Shown piece after piece: positions 17,145 to 24,528 of a stretch of 64,000 nt of DNA. Positions within the stretch are counted from its first letter, which is position 1. The number at the start of each line of letters is the position of its first letter. The position numbers were made by a program, and so were the translations under genes. The notes under the pieces were generated by a model. The model did not search any database and was not told where the DNA came from. It saw only the letters and a list, made by a program, of their open reading frames with translations. The DNA is from Mesorhizobium sp. ES1-4. Lineage in GTDB: Bacteria > Pseudomonadota > Alphaproteobacteria > Rhizobiales > Rhizobiaceae. The stretch lies in assembly GCF_020164745.1 (NCBI RefSeq), contig NZ_JAIUGV010000021.1, positions 16,146 through 80,145 on the forward strand, read 5' to 3'.

Positions 17145-18445
17145 GCTGGCTTGGCGGTTCTGGCGATGCCTCGCGCCGGTCCGGCACCCTGACGGTGCTG
17201 GATGTGGGCTCGAACAAAGTCTGCTGCATGGTGGCGAAGCTGAAGCCGAACGATGACGGCAAGCTTTTGCGCGGCCGCTCGCATCGGATACGGGTGATCG
17301 GCATCGGCCATCAGAAATCGCAAGGCGTGAAGTCGGGGGTCGTCGTCGATCTCGACCGCGCCGAGCACGCCATCCGCCTCTCCGTCGACGCCGCCGAGCG
17401 CATGGCCGGGCTGACGGTCGATTCGCTGATCGTCAACATGACCGCCGGCCGGCTGAAGAGCGAAAGCTTCTCGGCCACGATCAATCTTGGCGGGCACGAG
17501 GCCGACGAGGCCGACATCAAGCGCGTGCTCGGCGCCGGCGCCAAGCAGGCGCTCAAGGCCGAGCGCGAGGTGATCCATTCGCTGCCCGTTGGCTTCTCGC
17601 TTGACGCCGAGCGCGGCGTGCGCGATCCGCGCGGCATGGTGGGCGATGCGCTTGGCGTCGACATGCATGTGCTGACCGGTGACGCGGCGCCGATGCGCAA
17701 CCTGGAGCTCTCCATCAACCGTTCGCATTTGTCGGTCGAGCGCATGGTGGCAACGCCTTATGCCAGTGGGCTGGCCGCCCTGGTCGATGACGAACTGGAA
17801 ATGGGGGCCGCCTGCATCGACATGGGCGGCGGCACGACGACGATCTCGGTGTTTTCGGAAGGCAAGTTCGTTCATGGCGACGCCATCGCTATCGGCGGCA
17901 ACCATGTGACGCTCGACATGGCCAAGGGGCTTTCGACCTCGCTCGACGCCGCCGAGCGGCTGAAGGTGATGCACGGTTCCGCACTGCCGGGCAGCGCCGA
18001 CGATCGCGACCTGGTCTCGATCCAGCCGATCGGCGACGATGGCGACGTGCCGCTGCAGATACCGCGTTCGGTGATGACGCGCATCGTGCGCGCCCGCATC
18101 GACGAGACGCTCGAACTCCTGCGCGACCGGCTCAACAAGTCCGGCTACGGCAATGCGGTCGGCAAGCGCGTCGTGCTCACCGGCGGCGCCAGCCAGCTGG
18201 CCGGCCTGCCGGAAGCGGCGCGCCGCATCCTGGGGCGCAATGTGCGCATCGGCCGTCCGCTCGGCGTGGCGGGCCTGCCGGAAGCGGCGAAAGGCCCGGC
18301 ATTCTCGGCCGCGGTCGGGCTTCTGATCTATCCGCAGATGGCGAGCTTCGAGAGCCATCCGGCGAAAGGCATTTCCGGTCTCAGGATGACCGGAACGGGC
18401 GGAAAACTGCATCGCATGAGTCAGTGGTTGAGAGACAGTTTCTAA
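17141..18445 (+). CDS. ftsA: Cell division protein FtsA (actin-like Z-ring membrane anchor)
   Basis: A 434-residue actin-fold ATPase that tethers FtsZ to the membrane. The phosphate loops VLDVGSNKVCCMV near the start and CIDMGGGTTTISVF in the middle, the SHS2 domain between them, and VVLTGGASQLAGL near the C-terminus fit FtsA. The final residues MSQWLRDSF look like the amphipathic membrane-targeting helix. Length is typical of alphaproteobacteria. It overlaps ftsQ by 4 nt and is followed by a 66-bp gap to ftsZ. Confidence 0.96.
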   Translation: MSWLGGSGDASRRSGTLTVLDVGSNKVCCMVAKLKPNDDGKLLRGRSHRIRVIGIGHQKSQGVKSGVVVDLDRAEHAIRLSVDAAERMAGLTVDSLIVNMTAGRLKSESFSATINLGGHEADEADIKRVLGAGAKQALKAEREVIHSLPVGFSLDAERGVRDPRGMVGDALGVDMHVLTGDAAPMRNLELSINRSHLSVERMVATPYASGLAALVDDELEMGAACIDMGGGTTTISVFSEGKFVHGDAIAIGGNHVTLDMAKGLSTSLDAAERLKVMHGSALPGSADDRDLVSIQPIGDDGDVPLQIPRSVMTRIVRARIDETLELLRDRLNKSGYGNAVGKRVVLTGGASQLAGLPEAARRILGRNVRIGRPLGVAGLPEAAKGPAFSAAVGLLIYPQMASFESHPAKGISGLRMTGTGGKLHRMSQWLRDSF

Positions 18446-18511
18446 TTGACGGGGACAGCCCCATAGGCGGCCGCGGCGGCGAAGCGGCGTGAAAGGCAAA
18501 GGACGGAGACA

Positions 18512-20197
18512 ATGACGATCAATCTGCAGAAGCCGGACATCACCGAGCTTAAGCCGCGCATCACCGTATTCGGTGTCGGCGGCGGCGGCGGCAATGCCGT
18601 CAACAACATGATCACCGCCGGTCTGCGCGGTGTCGAGTTCGTTGTCGCCAACACCGACGCGCAGGCGCTGACCATGTCGAAGGCCGACAGGCTGATTCAG
18701 CTCGGCGCGCATGTCACCGAGGGGCTTGGCGCCGGCTCGCAGCCGGAAGTCGGCCGCGCCGCGGCGGAAGAGTGCATCGACGAGATCATCGACCATCTCA
18801 CCAACACCCATATGTGCTTCGTTACCGCCGGCATGGGCGGCGGCACCGGCACGGGTGCTGCTCCGGTTGTTGCCCGCGCAGCCCGTGAGAAGGGCATCCT
18901 CACCGTCGGCGTCGTCACCAAGCCGTTCCACTTCGAAGGCCAGCGCCGCATGAAGACGGCCGACATGGGCATCGAGGAACTGCAGAAATGCGTCGATACG
19001 CTGATCGTCATTCCCAACCAGAACCTGTTTCGGCTGGCCAATGACAAGACCACCTTCGCCGATGCCTTCGCCATGGCCGACCAGGTGCTTTACTCCGGTG
19101 TCGCCTGCATCACCGACCTGATGGTCAAGGAAGGCCTGATCAACCTCGACTTCGCCGACGTGCGTTCGGTGATGCGCGAGATGGGCAAGGCGATGATGGG
19201 CACCGGCGAGGCTTCGGGCGAGGGCCGCGCGATGGCGGCAGCGGAAGCCGCGATTGCCAACCCGCTGCTCGACGAGACCTCGATGAAGGGTGCCAAGGGG
19301 CTGCTGATCTCGATCACCGGCGGCCGCGATCTCACCCTGTTCGAAGTCGACGAAGCCGCAACCCGCATCCGCGAGGAAGTCGACCAGGACGCCAACATCA
19401 TCCTGGGCGCCACTTTCGACGAGGAGCTCGAAGGCGTCATCCGCGTCTCGGTGGTTGCCACCGGCATCGACAAATCGGCGGCTGAAATCGCCGCCGCGCC
19501 GATCTCGATCCGTGCGGCGCCGCCGAAGCCGACCGCCCGTCCGGCCGTCGCCGCGGTGGAGAGCCGCCCGGCGCCGGTCCAGCAGACGGTGTATGAGCCG
19601 CGCGCCGCCGATCCGGTTGCTGAAGCCATCCAGTTGGCTGAAGCGAACGCCGCCGCCATGGCGCAGGCTCGCCCGGCACCGGTCGCCCATGCGGACGATT
19701 TCCGCCCGCAGAGCAAGATCTTCCAGGCGCCGCCCGCTCAGCCGCAGCCGATGCCTCAGCCTGTCGTCCAGCAGATGATGCACCCGGCCCCGCAGCCGCG
19801 CGAGATGCTGCGTGAGGTTCACCAGCCGGTGGCGATGGCGCCGCAGCGCATGCCGCGCGTCGAGGACTTTCCGCCGGTCGTGAAGGCGGAGGTGGATGCC
19901 AAGAGCCGTCCGTCCGACCACGAGAACAGCGGGCCGATGGGGCTCCTGAAGCGCCTGACCAATGGCCTGACCCGTCGCGAAGAGGAGCCCGCACGGCTGC
20001 AGCCGGCGCAGCCGCGGGAACCCAAACTGCGCCAGGCCGCACCGGAAGTGCGACGCCTCGCCAGCCAGGATGCCCAGCTCTACGCGCCGCGGCGCGGCCA
20101 GTTGGACGACCAGGGCCGCCTGACGCCGCAGGTGAGGACGACTCAGGACGACGATCAGCTGGAGATTCCGGCGTTCCTGCGCCGCCAGGCCAACTGA
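18512..20197 (+). CDS. ftsZ: Cell division GTPase FtsZ with a long C-terminal linker
   Basis: A 561-residue tubulin-like GTPase that forms the Z-ring. The core carries FGVGGGGGNAVNNMI and the tubulin signature GGGTGTGAAP at about residues 109-118. After about residue 325 comes a Pro/Ala/Gln-rich linker of about 220 residues, much longer than the roughly 50 in E. coli FtsZ (383 residues). It ends in the conserved peptide DDDQLEIPAFLRRQAN that binds FtsA and other partners. Long linkers are usual in Rhizobiales and Caulobacter. A good ribosome site (GGACGGAG, about 18499) precedes the ATG. The 66-bp gap after ftsA may allow extra control. Confidence 0.97.
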   Translation: MTINLQKPDITELKPRITVFGVGGGGGNAVNNMITAGLRGVEFVVANTDAQALTMSKADRLIQLGAHVTEGLGAGSQPEVGRAAAEECIDEIIDHLTNTHMCFVTAGMGGGTGTGAAPVVARAAREKGILTVGVVTKPFHFEGQRRMKTADMGIEELQKCVDTLIVIPNQNLFRLANDKTTFADAFAMADQVLYSGVACITDLMVKEGLINLDFADVRSVMREMGKAMMGTGEASGEGRAMAAAEAAIANPLLDETSMKGAKGLLISITGGRDLTLFEVDEAATRIREEVDQDANIILGATFDEELEGVIRVSVVATGIDKSAAEIAAAPISIRAAPPKPTARPAVAAVESRPAPVQQTVYEPRAADPVAEAIQLAEANAAAMAQARPAPVAHADDFRPQSKIFQAPPAQPQPMPQPVVQQMMHPAPQPREMLREVHQPVAMAPQRMPRVEDFPPVVKAEVDAKSRPSDHENSGPMGLLKRLTNGLTRREEEPARLQPAQPREPKLRQAAPEVRRLASQDAQLYAPRRGQLDDQGRLTPQVRTTQDDDQLEIPAFLRRQAN

Positions 20198-20220
20198 GCG
20201 GTTAACGGACCGTAACAATT

Positions 20221-20256
20221 GTTAACAGGCAGGCAAGAAATTGCTTGCCTGTTAAC
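20221..20256 (+). terminator. Hairpin after ftsZ, probable terminator
   Basis: Left arm at 20221-20237 (GTTAACAGGC then AGGCAAG, with a 4-nt bulge from a duplicated AGGC), loop AAATTG, right arm CTTGCCTGTTAAC at 20244-20256, then GTTTAAAA. It begins 24 bp after the ftsZ stop. A GTTAAC hexamer also occurs at 20201. The downstream T-run is short, so termination strength is uncertain. Confidence 0.55.
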
Positions 20257-20275
20257 GTTTAAAACGCTGTATGAT
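20245..20275 (+). promoter_or_regulatory. Possible lpxC promoter
   Basis: TTGCCT at 20245-20250 and TATGAT at 20270-20275 resemble -35 and -10 elements, but the 19-bp spacing is long and the first overlaps the hairpin after ftsZ. The start codon of lpxC is about 200 bp further on. This is tentative. Confidence 0.25.
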
Positions 20276-20475
20276 CAATCGGTTATGAGGTCGTTTGCGC
20301 CCCGGTTCGCGGTTACAATGGGTAAGAAACCGTGATTTGGAGTCTCCCTGCCGGGACATTATCTTCGCTGCCTACCACAGTCGGTCTGCCGGGATTTCGG
20401 GGAAGTGGCCCTGCCTGCCGATTTAACAAGAGCCGCGCCCTCGGGCTGGAGAAGCGGACCTCGGCATTTCGGGCT

Positions 20476-21426
20476 ATGGGGATTGTCTTGCACGACCACC
20501 AGACGACAGTGAAGACGCGCGCGTCGCTTACGGGCACCGGCGTTCACAGCGGCAAAGAAGTTTCCATCAGTTTCCTGCCCGCGGATGCCGACACCGGCAT
20601 CGTTTTCCAGCTCCTCAATGGCGACGGTGAGGGCCGTGAGTTCCGCGCCCTGTTTTCTGAAATCGGCGCCACCGACCTTTGCACCATGCTTGGCGATCCC
20701 TCGGGCGAGCACATCGCCACGGTCGAGCACATCATGGCCGCCCTGTTCGGGCTCGGCATCGACAATGTCATCATCGAGATCGACGGCCACGAGGTCCCGA
20801 TCCTCGACGGCAGCGCCATGGCGTTCGTGGAAGCCATCGACCAGGCCGGCATCGAGACGCTGGCCGTCAAGCGCCGCTACATAAGGGTGGTCAAGCCGGT
20901 CCGCATCGAGAACGGCGCCTCCTGGGCCGAGTTCAGGCCTTATGACGGCACCCGCTTCGAAGTCGAGATCGATTTCGAAAGCCCGGCGATCGGCCGTCAG
21001 CTCTTCGCATCGGACATCAATGCCAATATTTTCCGCCGCGACATCGCGCGGGCCCGCACCTTCGGCTTCATGAAGGACGTCGAACGGCTGTGGGCCGCCG
21101 GCTATGCGCTGGGATCCTCGCTGGAAAATTCCCTGGTGATCGGTGACGACAACCGCGTCATCAACGTGGGCGGACTGCGCTACCCCAACGAATTCGTGCG
21201 CCACAAGACGCTCGACGCCATGGGCGACCTGGCGCTGGCCGGCACGCGCTTCATCGGCTGTTTCCGTTCCTATCGTGGCGGCCACAGGCTGAACGCCGCC
21301 GCGCTGCGGCGCCTGCTGTCGGACCGCACGGCCTTCGAGATCGTCGAGACGACCCGCCGCGAGCGTGGTCGTGCGGCGGAAATGAATGCCGTCAATGCGC
21401 CGCTCTATGCGCCCTGGATGATCTGA
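20476..21426 (+). CDS. lpxC: UDP-3-O-acyl-N-acetylglucosamine deacetylase LpxC
   Basis: A 316-residue zinc amidase that commits UDP-acyl-GlcNAc to lipid A synthesis in the cytoplasm. Visible segments are TGTGVHSGKEV at the N-terminus, VEHIMAALFGLGIDN (zinc ligand H85), PILDGSAMAFVEAI, HKTLDAMGDLALAG (two further zinc ligands) and GHRLNAAALRRL (catalytic His). I chose ATG 20476 (MGIVLHDHQTT) because homology starts there; an upstream in-frame ATG at 20332 adds an unrelated tail. It lies 278 bp after ftsZ, the usual alphaproteobacterial order. Confidence 0.95.
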   Translation: MGIVLHDHQTTVKTRASLTGTGVHSGKEVSISFLPADADTGIVFQLLNGDGEGREFRALFSEIGATDLCTMLGDPSGEHIATVEHIMAALFGLGIDNVIIEIDGHEVPILDGSAMAFVEAIDQAGIETLAVKRRYIRVVKPVRIENGASWAEFRPYDGTRFEVEIDFESPAIGRQLFASDINANIFRRDIARARTFGFMKDVERLWAAGYALGSSLENSLVIGDDNRVINVGGLRYPNEFVRHKTLDAMGDLALAGTRFIGCFRSYRGGHRLNAAALRRLLSDRTAFEIVETTRRERGRAAEMNAVNAPLYAPWMI

Positions 21427-21601
21427 TTTTCTTAGTCTTTTTCGGATTCCATGGCGGTTCGGGTGTTGCATGAATGCATCATCCATCAGCGAAATCGCAT
21501 GGATTTTTACGCCGCAATCCGCCGCCACAAAAATGTGCGATTGGCTGGACATAGCGTTGCCGGGCAAGGCGGTTATGGTTTATGGCTGCTGCCGTCGATT
21601 A

Positions 21602-21650
21602 TTGCATGTCGCTCAAAAGTGGGGACCAGTTTTGGGACAACAGCATGCAA
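21602..21650. repeat. Short palindromic intergenic repeat, copy A (upstream of bamD)
   Basis: The element runs from TTGCATGTCGCTCAAAAGTG to TTTTGGGACAACAGCATGCAA, with a TGCATG/CATGCA inverted repeat at its ends. Its reverse complement aligns along its whole length with copies B (22681-22726) and C (27536-27582). It ends about 38 bp before the bamD start codon. Confidence 0.8.
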
Positions 21651-21688
21651 GAGGCATTAAAATAACGCCGAAAGGGCGCAACCCAATC

Positions 21689-22558
21689 ATGTTCTTCAAG
21701 CGAGTCGGTCAATCGAAGGCGCCGCAGCGGTCTGTTTTCCTGGCGCTTTCGGTGGTTGTTCCATCGCTCTTTCTGTCGGCCTGCATGTCGTCAGAGAAAG
21801 ACATCGACCTGTCGACCTATGTCGACCAGACCGAGCCGGCCGACGTCCTCTACAATCAGGGCCTCGCCAACATGAATGCGGGACGCCTGGACGAGGCGAG
21901 CAAGAAGTTTGACGCCGTCGACCGCCAGCACCCCTATTCGGAATGGGCTCGCAAATCGATGGTCATGGGCGCGTTCGCCGACTATCGGAAGGGCAGCTAC
22001 GACGACGCGATTCAGTCGGCAAAGCGGTATCTGGCCCTCTATCCGTCGACGGATGACGCGCCCTACGCCCAGTACATCATCGGTCTCAGCTACTATCGCC
22101 AGATCAAGGACGTGACGCAGGACCAGAAGGAAGCACGCCAGACCCTGCAGACGATGCAGGAGCTGGTGACGCGCTGGCCGACGTCGGAATATGTCGACGA
22201 CGCCAAGGAAAAGATCCGCTTCGCCAACGACCAGCTCGCCGGCAAGGAAATGCAGATCGGGCGCTACTATCTCGAGCGCCGCGAGTACATCGCCGCCGTC
22301 AAGCGCTTCCGCACCGTTGTCGAAAGCTATTCCAATACCCGCCATGTCGAGGAAGCGCTCGCCCGCCTCACCGAAAGCTACTACGCGTTGGGCTTGACCT
22401 CGGAGGCCCAGACGGCCGCCGCCGTGCTCGGTACCAACTATCCCGACAGCTCGTGGTACAAGGATTCCTACAAGCTGCTGCAGAGCAACGGGCTGGCGCC
22501 GCGCGAAAATGCCGGATCGTGGATATCCAAGGCCGGGAAGCTGATCACCGGCGCCTGA
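21689..22558 (+). CDS. bamD: Outer membrane assembly lipoprotein BamD
   Basis: A 289-residue lipoprotein of the BAM complex that inserts beta-barrel proteins in the outer membrane. From ATG 21689 a signal peptide runs to the lipobox LFLSAC at about residues 26-31, after which TPR-type helices follow (ADVLYNQGLANMNAGRLDEA, PYSEWARKSMVMGAFADYRKG, DDAPYAQYIIGLSYYRQI). The fit with YfiO/ComL is good and the length normal. An upstream in-frame ATG at 21470 would run through the repeat at 21602-21650 and bury the signal peptide, so I reject it. Confidence 0.93.
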   Translation: MFFKRVGQSKAPQRSVFLALSVVVPSLFLSACMSSEKDIDLSTYVDQTEPADVLYNQGLANMNAGRLDEASKKFDAVDRQHPYSEWARKSMVMGAFADYRKGSYDDAIQSAKRYLALYPSTDDAPYAQYIIGLSYYRQIKDVTQDQKEARQTLQTMQELVTRWPTSEYVDDAKEKIRFANDQLAGKEMQIGRYYLERREYIAAVKRFRTVVESYSNTRHVEEALARLTESYYALGLTSEAQTAAAVLGTNYPDSSWYKDSYKLLQSNGLAPRENAGSWISKAGKLITGA

Positions 22559-22614
22559 CCGCGGAGCGCCCGGGCGAAGCACGCGTAAGCGCTTTTCGGA
22601 TTGATCCGAAGCTC

Positions 22615-22678
22615 AAACAAAAAGATAGTGCGGCGCTGCGACTCCAACTGTCGGGTGCCGCCTTAAATCTTTTTGTTT
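22615..22678. repeat. Inverted repeat with 12-bp perfect arms upstream of recN
   Basis: Left arm AAACAAAAAGAT at 22615-22626 and right arm ATCTTTTTGTTT at 22667-22678, separated by 40 bp that itself contains GCGGC/GCCGC arms. It sits directly ahead of palindromic copy B, so the 185-bp bamD-recN gap is almost entirely repeat-like. Confidence 0.65.
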
Positions 22679-22680
22679 CG

Positions 22681-22726
22681 TGCCTGCCGTATCCCGAAAC
22701 CGGGGTCCACTTTTGGGCGGCATGCA
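22681..22726. repeat. Short palindromic intergenic repeat, copy B (upstream of recN)
   Basis: Starts TGCCTGCCGTATCCCGAAAC and ends TCCACTTTTGGGCGGCATGCA. It has the same orientation as copy C and the opposite one to copy A. It ends 16 bp before the recN start codon, so it must lie in the recN leader or promoter. Confidence 0.75.
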
Positions 22727-22742
22727 ATAGGTCCGGGTTCTG

Positions 22743-24416
22743 ATGCTTTCCAGACTGTCGATCCGAGATATCGTCCTGATCGAAAAGCTGGACATCGACT
22801 TCCAGCCGGGTCTTTCCGTGCTGACCGGCGAAACCGGCGCGGGTAAATCCATCCTGCTCGATGCCCTGTCGCTGGCGCTCGGCGCGCGCGGCGATGCCTC
22901 GCTGGTGCGCCATGGCGCACCCCAGGGCCAGGTCATTGCCGTGTTCGATGTTCCGCGAAACCATCCGGTGCGCGCGCTGCTGGCCGAAAACGCTATCGAG
23001 GATGATGGCGACGTCATCCTGCGCCGCGTGCAGACGGCGGACGGCCGTACCCGCGTTTTCGTCAACGACCAGCCGTCCAGCGTGACGCTGATGCGCGATG
23101 TCGGCCGCGCGCTGGTCGAGATTCACGGCCAGCATGATGAACGCGCCCTGGTCGATCCCGGCGCGCACCGCGATGTGCTCGATGCTTTCGGCGGCCATTT
23201 CGGCGCCGTCCGCTCGACCGGCGAGGCGTGGCGGCACTGGCGCGCCTGCGAGCAGGAGCTGACGCGCCATCGCGCCAAGGTGGCGGCCGCAGCGCGCGAG
23301 GCAGACTATCTACGCGCCGCGGTTGCCGAACTGACCAGGCTCGATCCGCAGCCCGGCGAGGAAACCGAACTTGCCGAACTGCGCGCTCACATGATGCGCG
23401 CCGAGAAGATCGCTTCCGAAATTAACGACGCGCAGGATGTGTTGTCGGGCCCGTCCTCGCCCTTGCCGCAACTGGCAAGCTTGCTGAGGCGACTGCAGCG
23501 CAAAGCGACGGAGGCGCCCGGACTGCTCGAGGACGTGGTCAAGTCGCTGGATGAAGCGATGTTGTCGCTCGACGCGGCGCAATCGGGGGTCGAGGCAGCG
23601 CTGCGCGCCACGGAATATGACCCGCAGCGGCTGGAGAAAGCGGAAGAGCGTCTGTTTGCACTGCGCGCGGCGTCGCGCAAGCACAGCGTCGCCGTCGACG
23701 ACCTGGCGCAGCTGCGCGACACGATGGTTGCCGACCTCGCGGACCTCGATGCCGGCGAGGAGCGCTTGCACGGACTGGAAACGCAGGCGGCCGCCTCGCG
23801 CGAAACCTACGATATCGCCGCCGCACAGCTGTCCTCGCTTCGCCATGCCGCGGCGGTCGGCCTGACCAAGGCGGTGATGGCCGAATTGCCGGCGCTGAAG
23901 CTCGAGCGCGCTGCCTTCATCGTCGAGATGAAGAGCGAGGCTGAGAGCCGCATGGAAGAGGGCATCGACCAGATCGAGTTCTGGGTGCGCACCAATCCGG
24001 GCACGCGGGCCGGGCCTATGATGAAAGTCGCGTCCGGCGGGGAGCTGTCACGCTTCCTGCTGGCGCTGAAAGTGGCGCTTGCCGATCGCGGCTCCGCGCC
24101 GACACTGGTGTTCGACGAAATCGACACCGGCGTGGGCGGCGCGGTCGCGGACGCCATCGGCCAGCGGCTGGCGCGGCTGTCGAAGCGCGTCCAGGTGCTC
24201 TCCGTCACCCACGCGCCGCAAGTGGCAGCGCGCGCGGCAACACATTTCCTGATCTCCAAATCAGGCAGCACCGACCGCGTCGCGACCGGAATTGCCGAGA
24301 TGGACAGGACGGCGCGGCAGGAGGAGATCGCCCGCATGCTGGCCGGCGCCACGATCACCGACGAGGCGCGTGCCGCCGCCGAGCGGCTGCTGCGGGAGAA
24401 CACCAACGCGGCATGA
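22743..24416 (+). CDS. recN: DNA repair protein RecN
   Basis: A 557-residue SMC-like ATPase for double-strand break repair. The Walker A loop is GETGAGKSILLDALSLALG at about residues 30-48; a long charged helical middle (about 150-370) is the coiled coil; the C-terminal head has the ABC signature KVASGGELSRFLLALK, the Walker B segment LVFDEIDTGVGG and the switch VLSVTHAPQVAARA. Length is typical. No clear LexA-type site (GTTC-N7-GTTC) is visible in the repeat-filled upstream gap, although recN is often SOS-controlled. Confidence 0.96.
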   Translation: MLSRLSIRDIVLIEKLDIDFQPGLSVLTGETGAGKSILLDALSLALGARGDASLVRHGAPQGQVIAVFDVPRNHPVRALLAENAIEDDGDVILRRVQTADGRTRVFVNDQPSSVTLMRDVGRALVEIHGQHDERALVDPGAHRDVLDAFGGHFGAVRSTGEAWRHWRACEQELTRHRAKVAAAAREADYLRAAVAELTRLDPQPGEETELAELRAHMMRAEKIASEINDAQDVLSGPSSPLPQLASLLRRLQRKATEAPGLLEDVVKSLDEAMLSLDAAQSGVEAALRATEYDPQRLEKAEERLFALRAASRKHSVAVDDLAQLRDTMVADLADLDAGEERLHGLETQAAASRETYDIAAAQLSSLRHAAAVGLTKAVMAELPALKLERAAFIVEMKSEAESRMEEGIDQIEFWVRTNPGTRAGPMMKVASGGELSRFLLALKVALADRGSAPTLVFDEIDTGVGGAVADAIGQRLARLSKRVQVLSVTHAPQVAARAATHFLISKSGSTDRVATGIAEMDRTARQEEIARMLAGATITDEARAAAERLLRENTNAA

Positions 24417-24528
24417 GAAATAACCGGCGTCTGGACCGAGTCAGGATATGGCTCCATCCTGCTGTTCAGGAATGATTTTCCCGAAATGCTGATTTAATGT
24501 GGCGCGCCATTGTCCAAGGAAGCTTCCC

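Noticed and set aside
16874..20218. A 1114-codon open frame antisense to ftsQ, ftsA and ftsZ
   Set aside because: High GC codon bias leaves antisense frames open; the translation is Arg/His/Gly-rich with no recognisable domain and the plus strand is clearly coding.
20201..20257. Repeated GTTAAC hexamers after ftsZ as CtrA sites
   Set aside because: None gives the TTAA-N7-TTAA spacing; the hexamers are better explained as arms of the hairpin.
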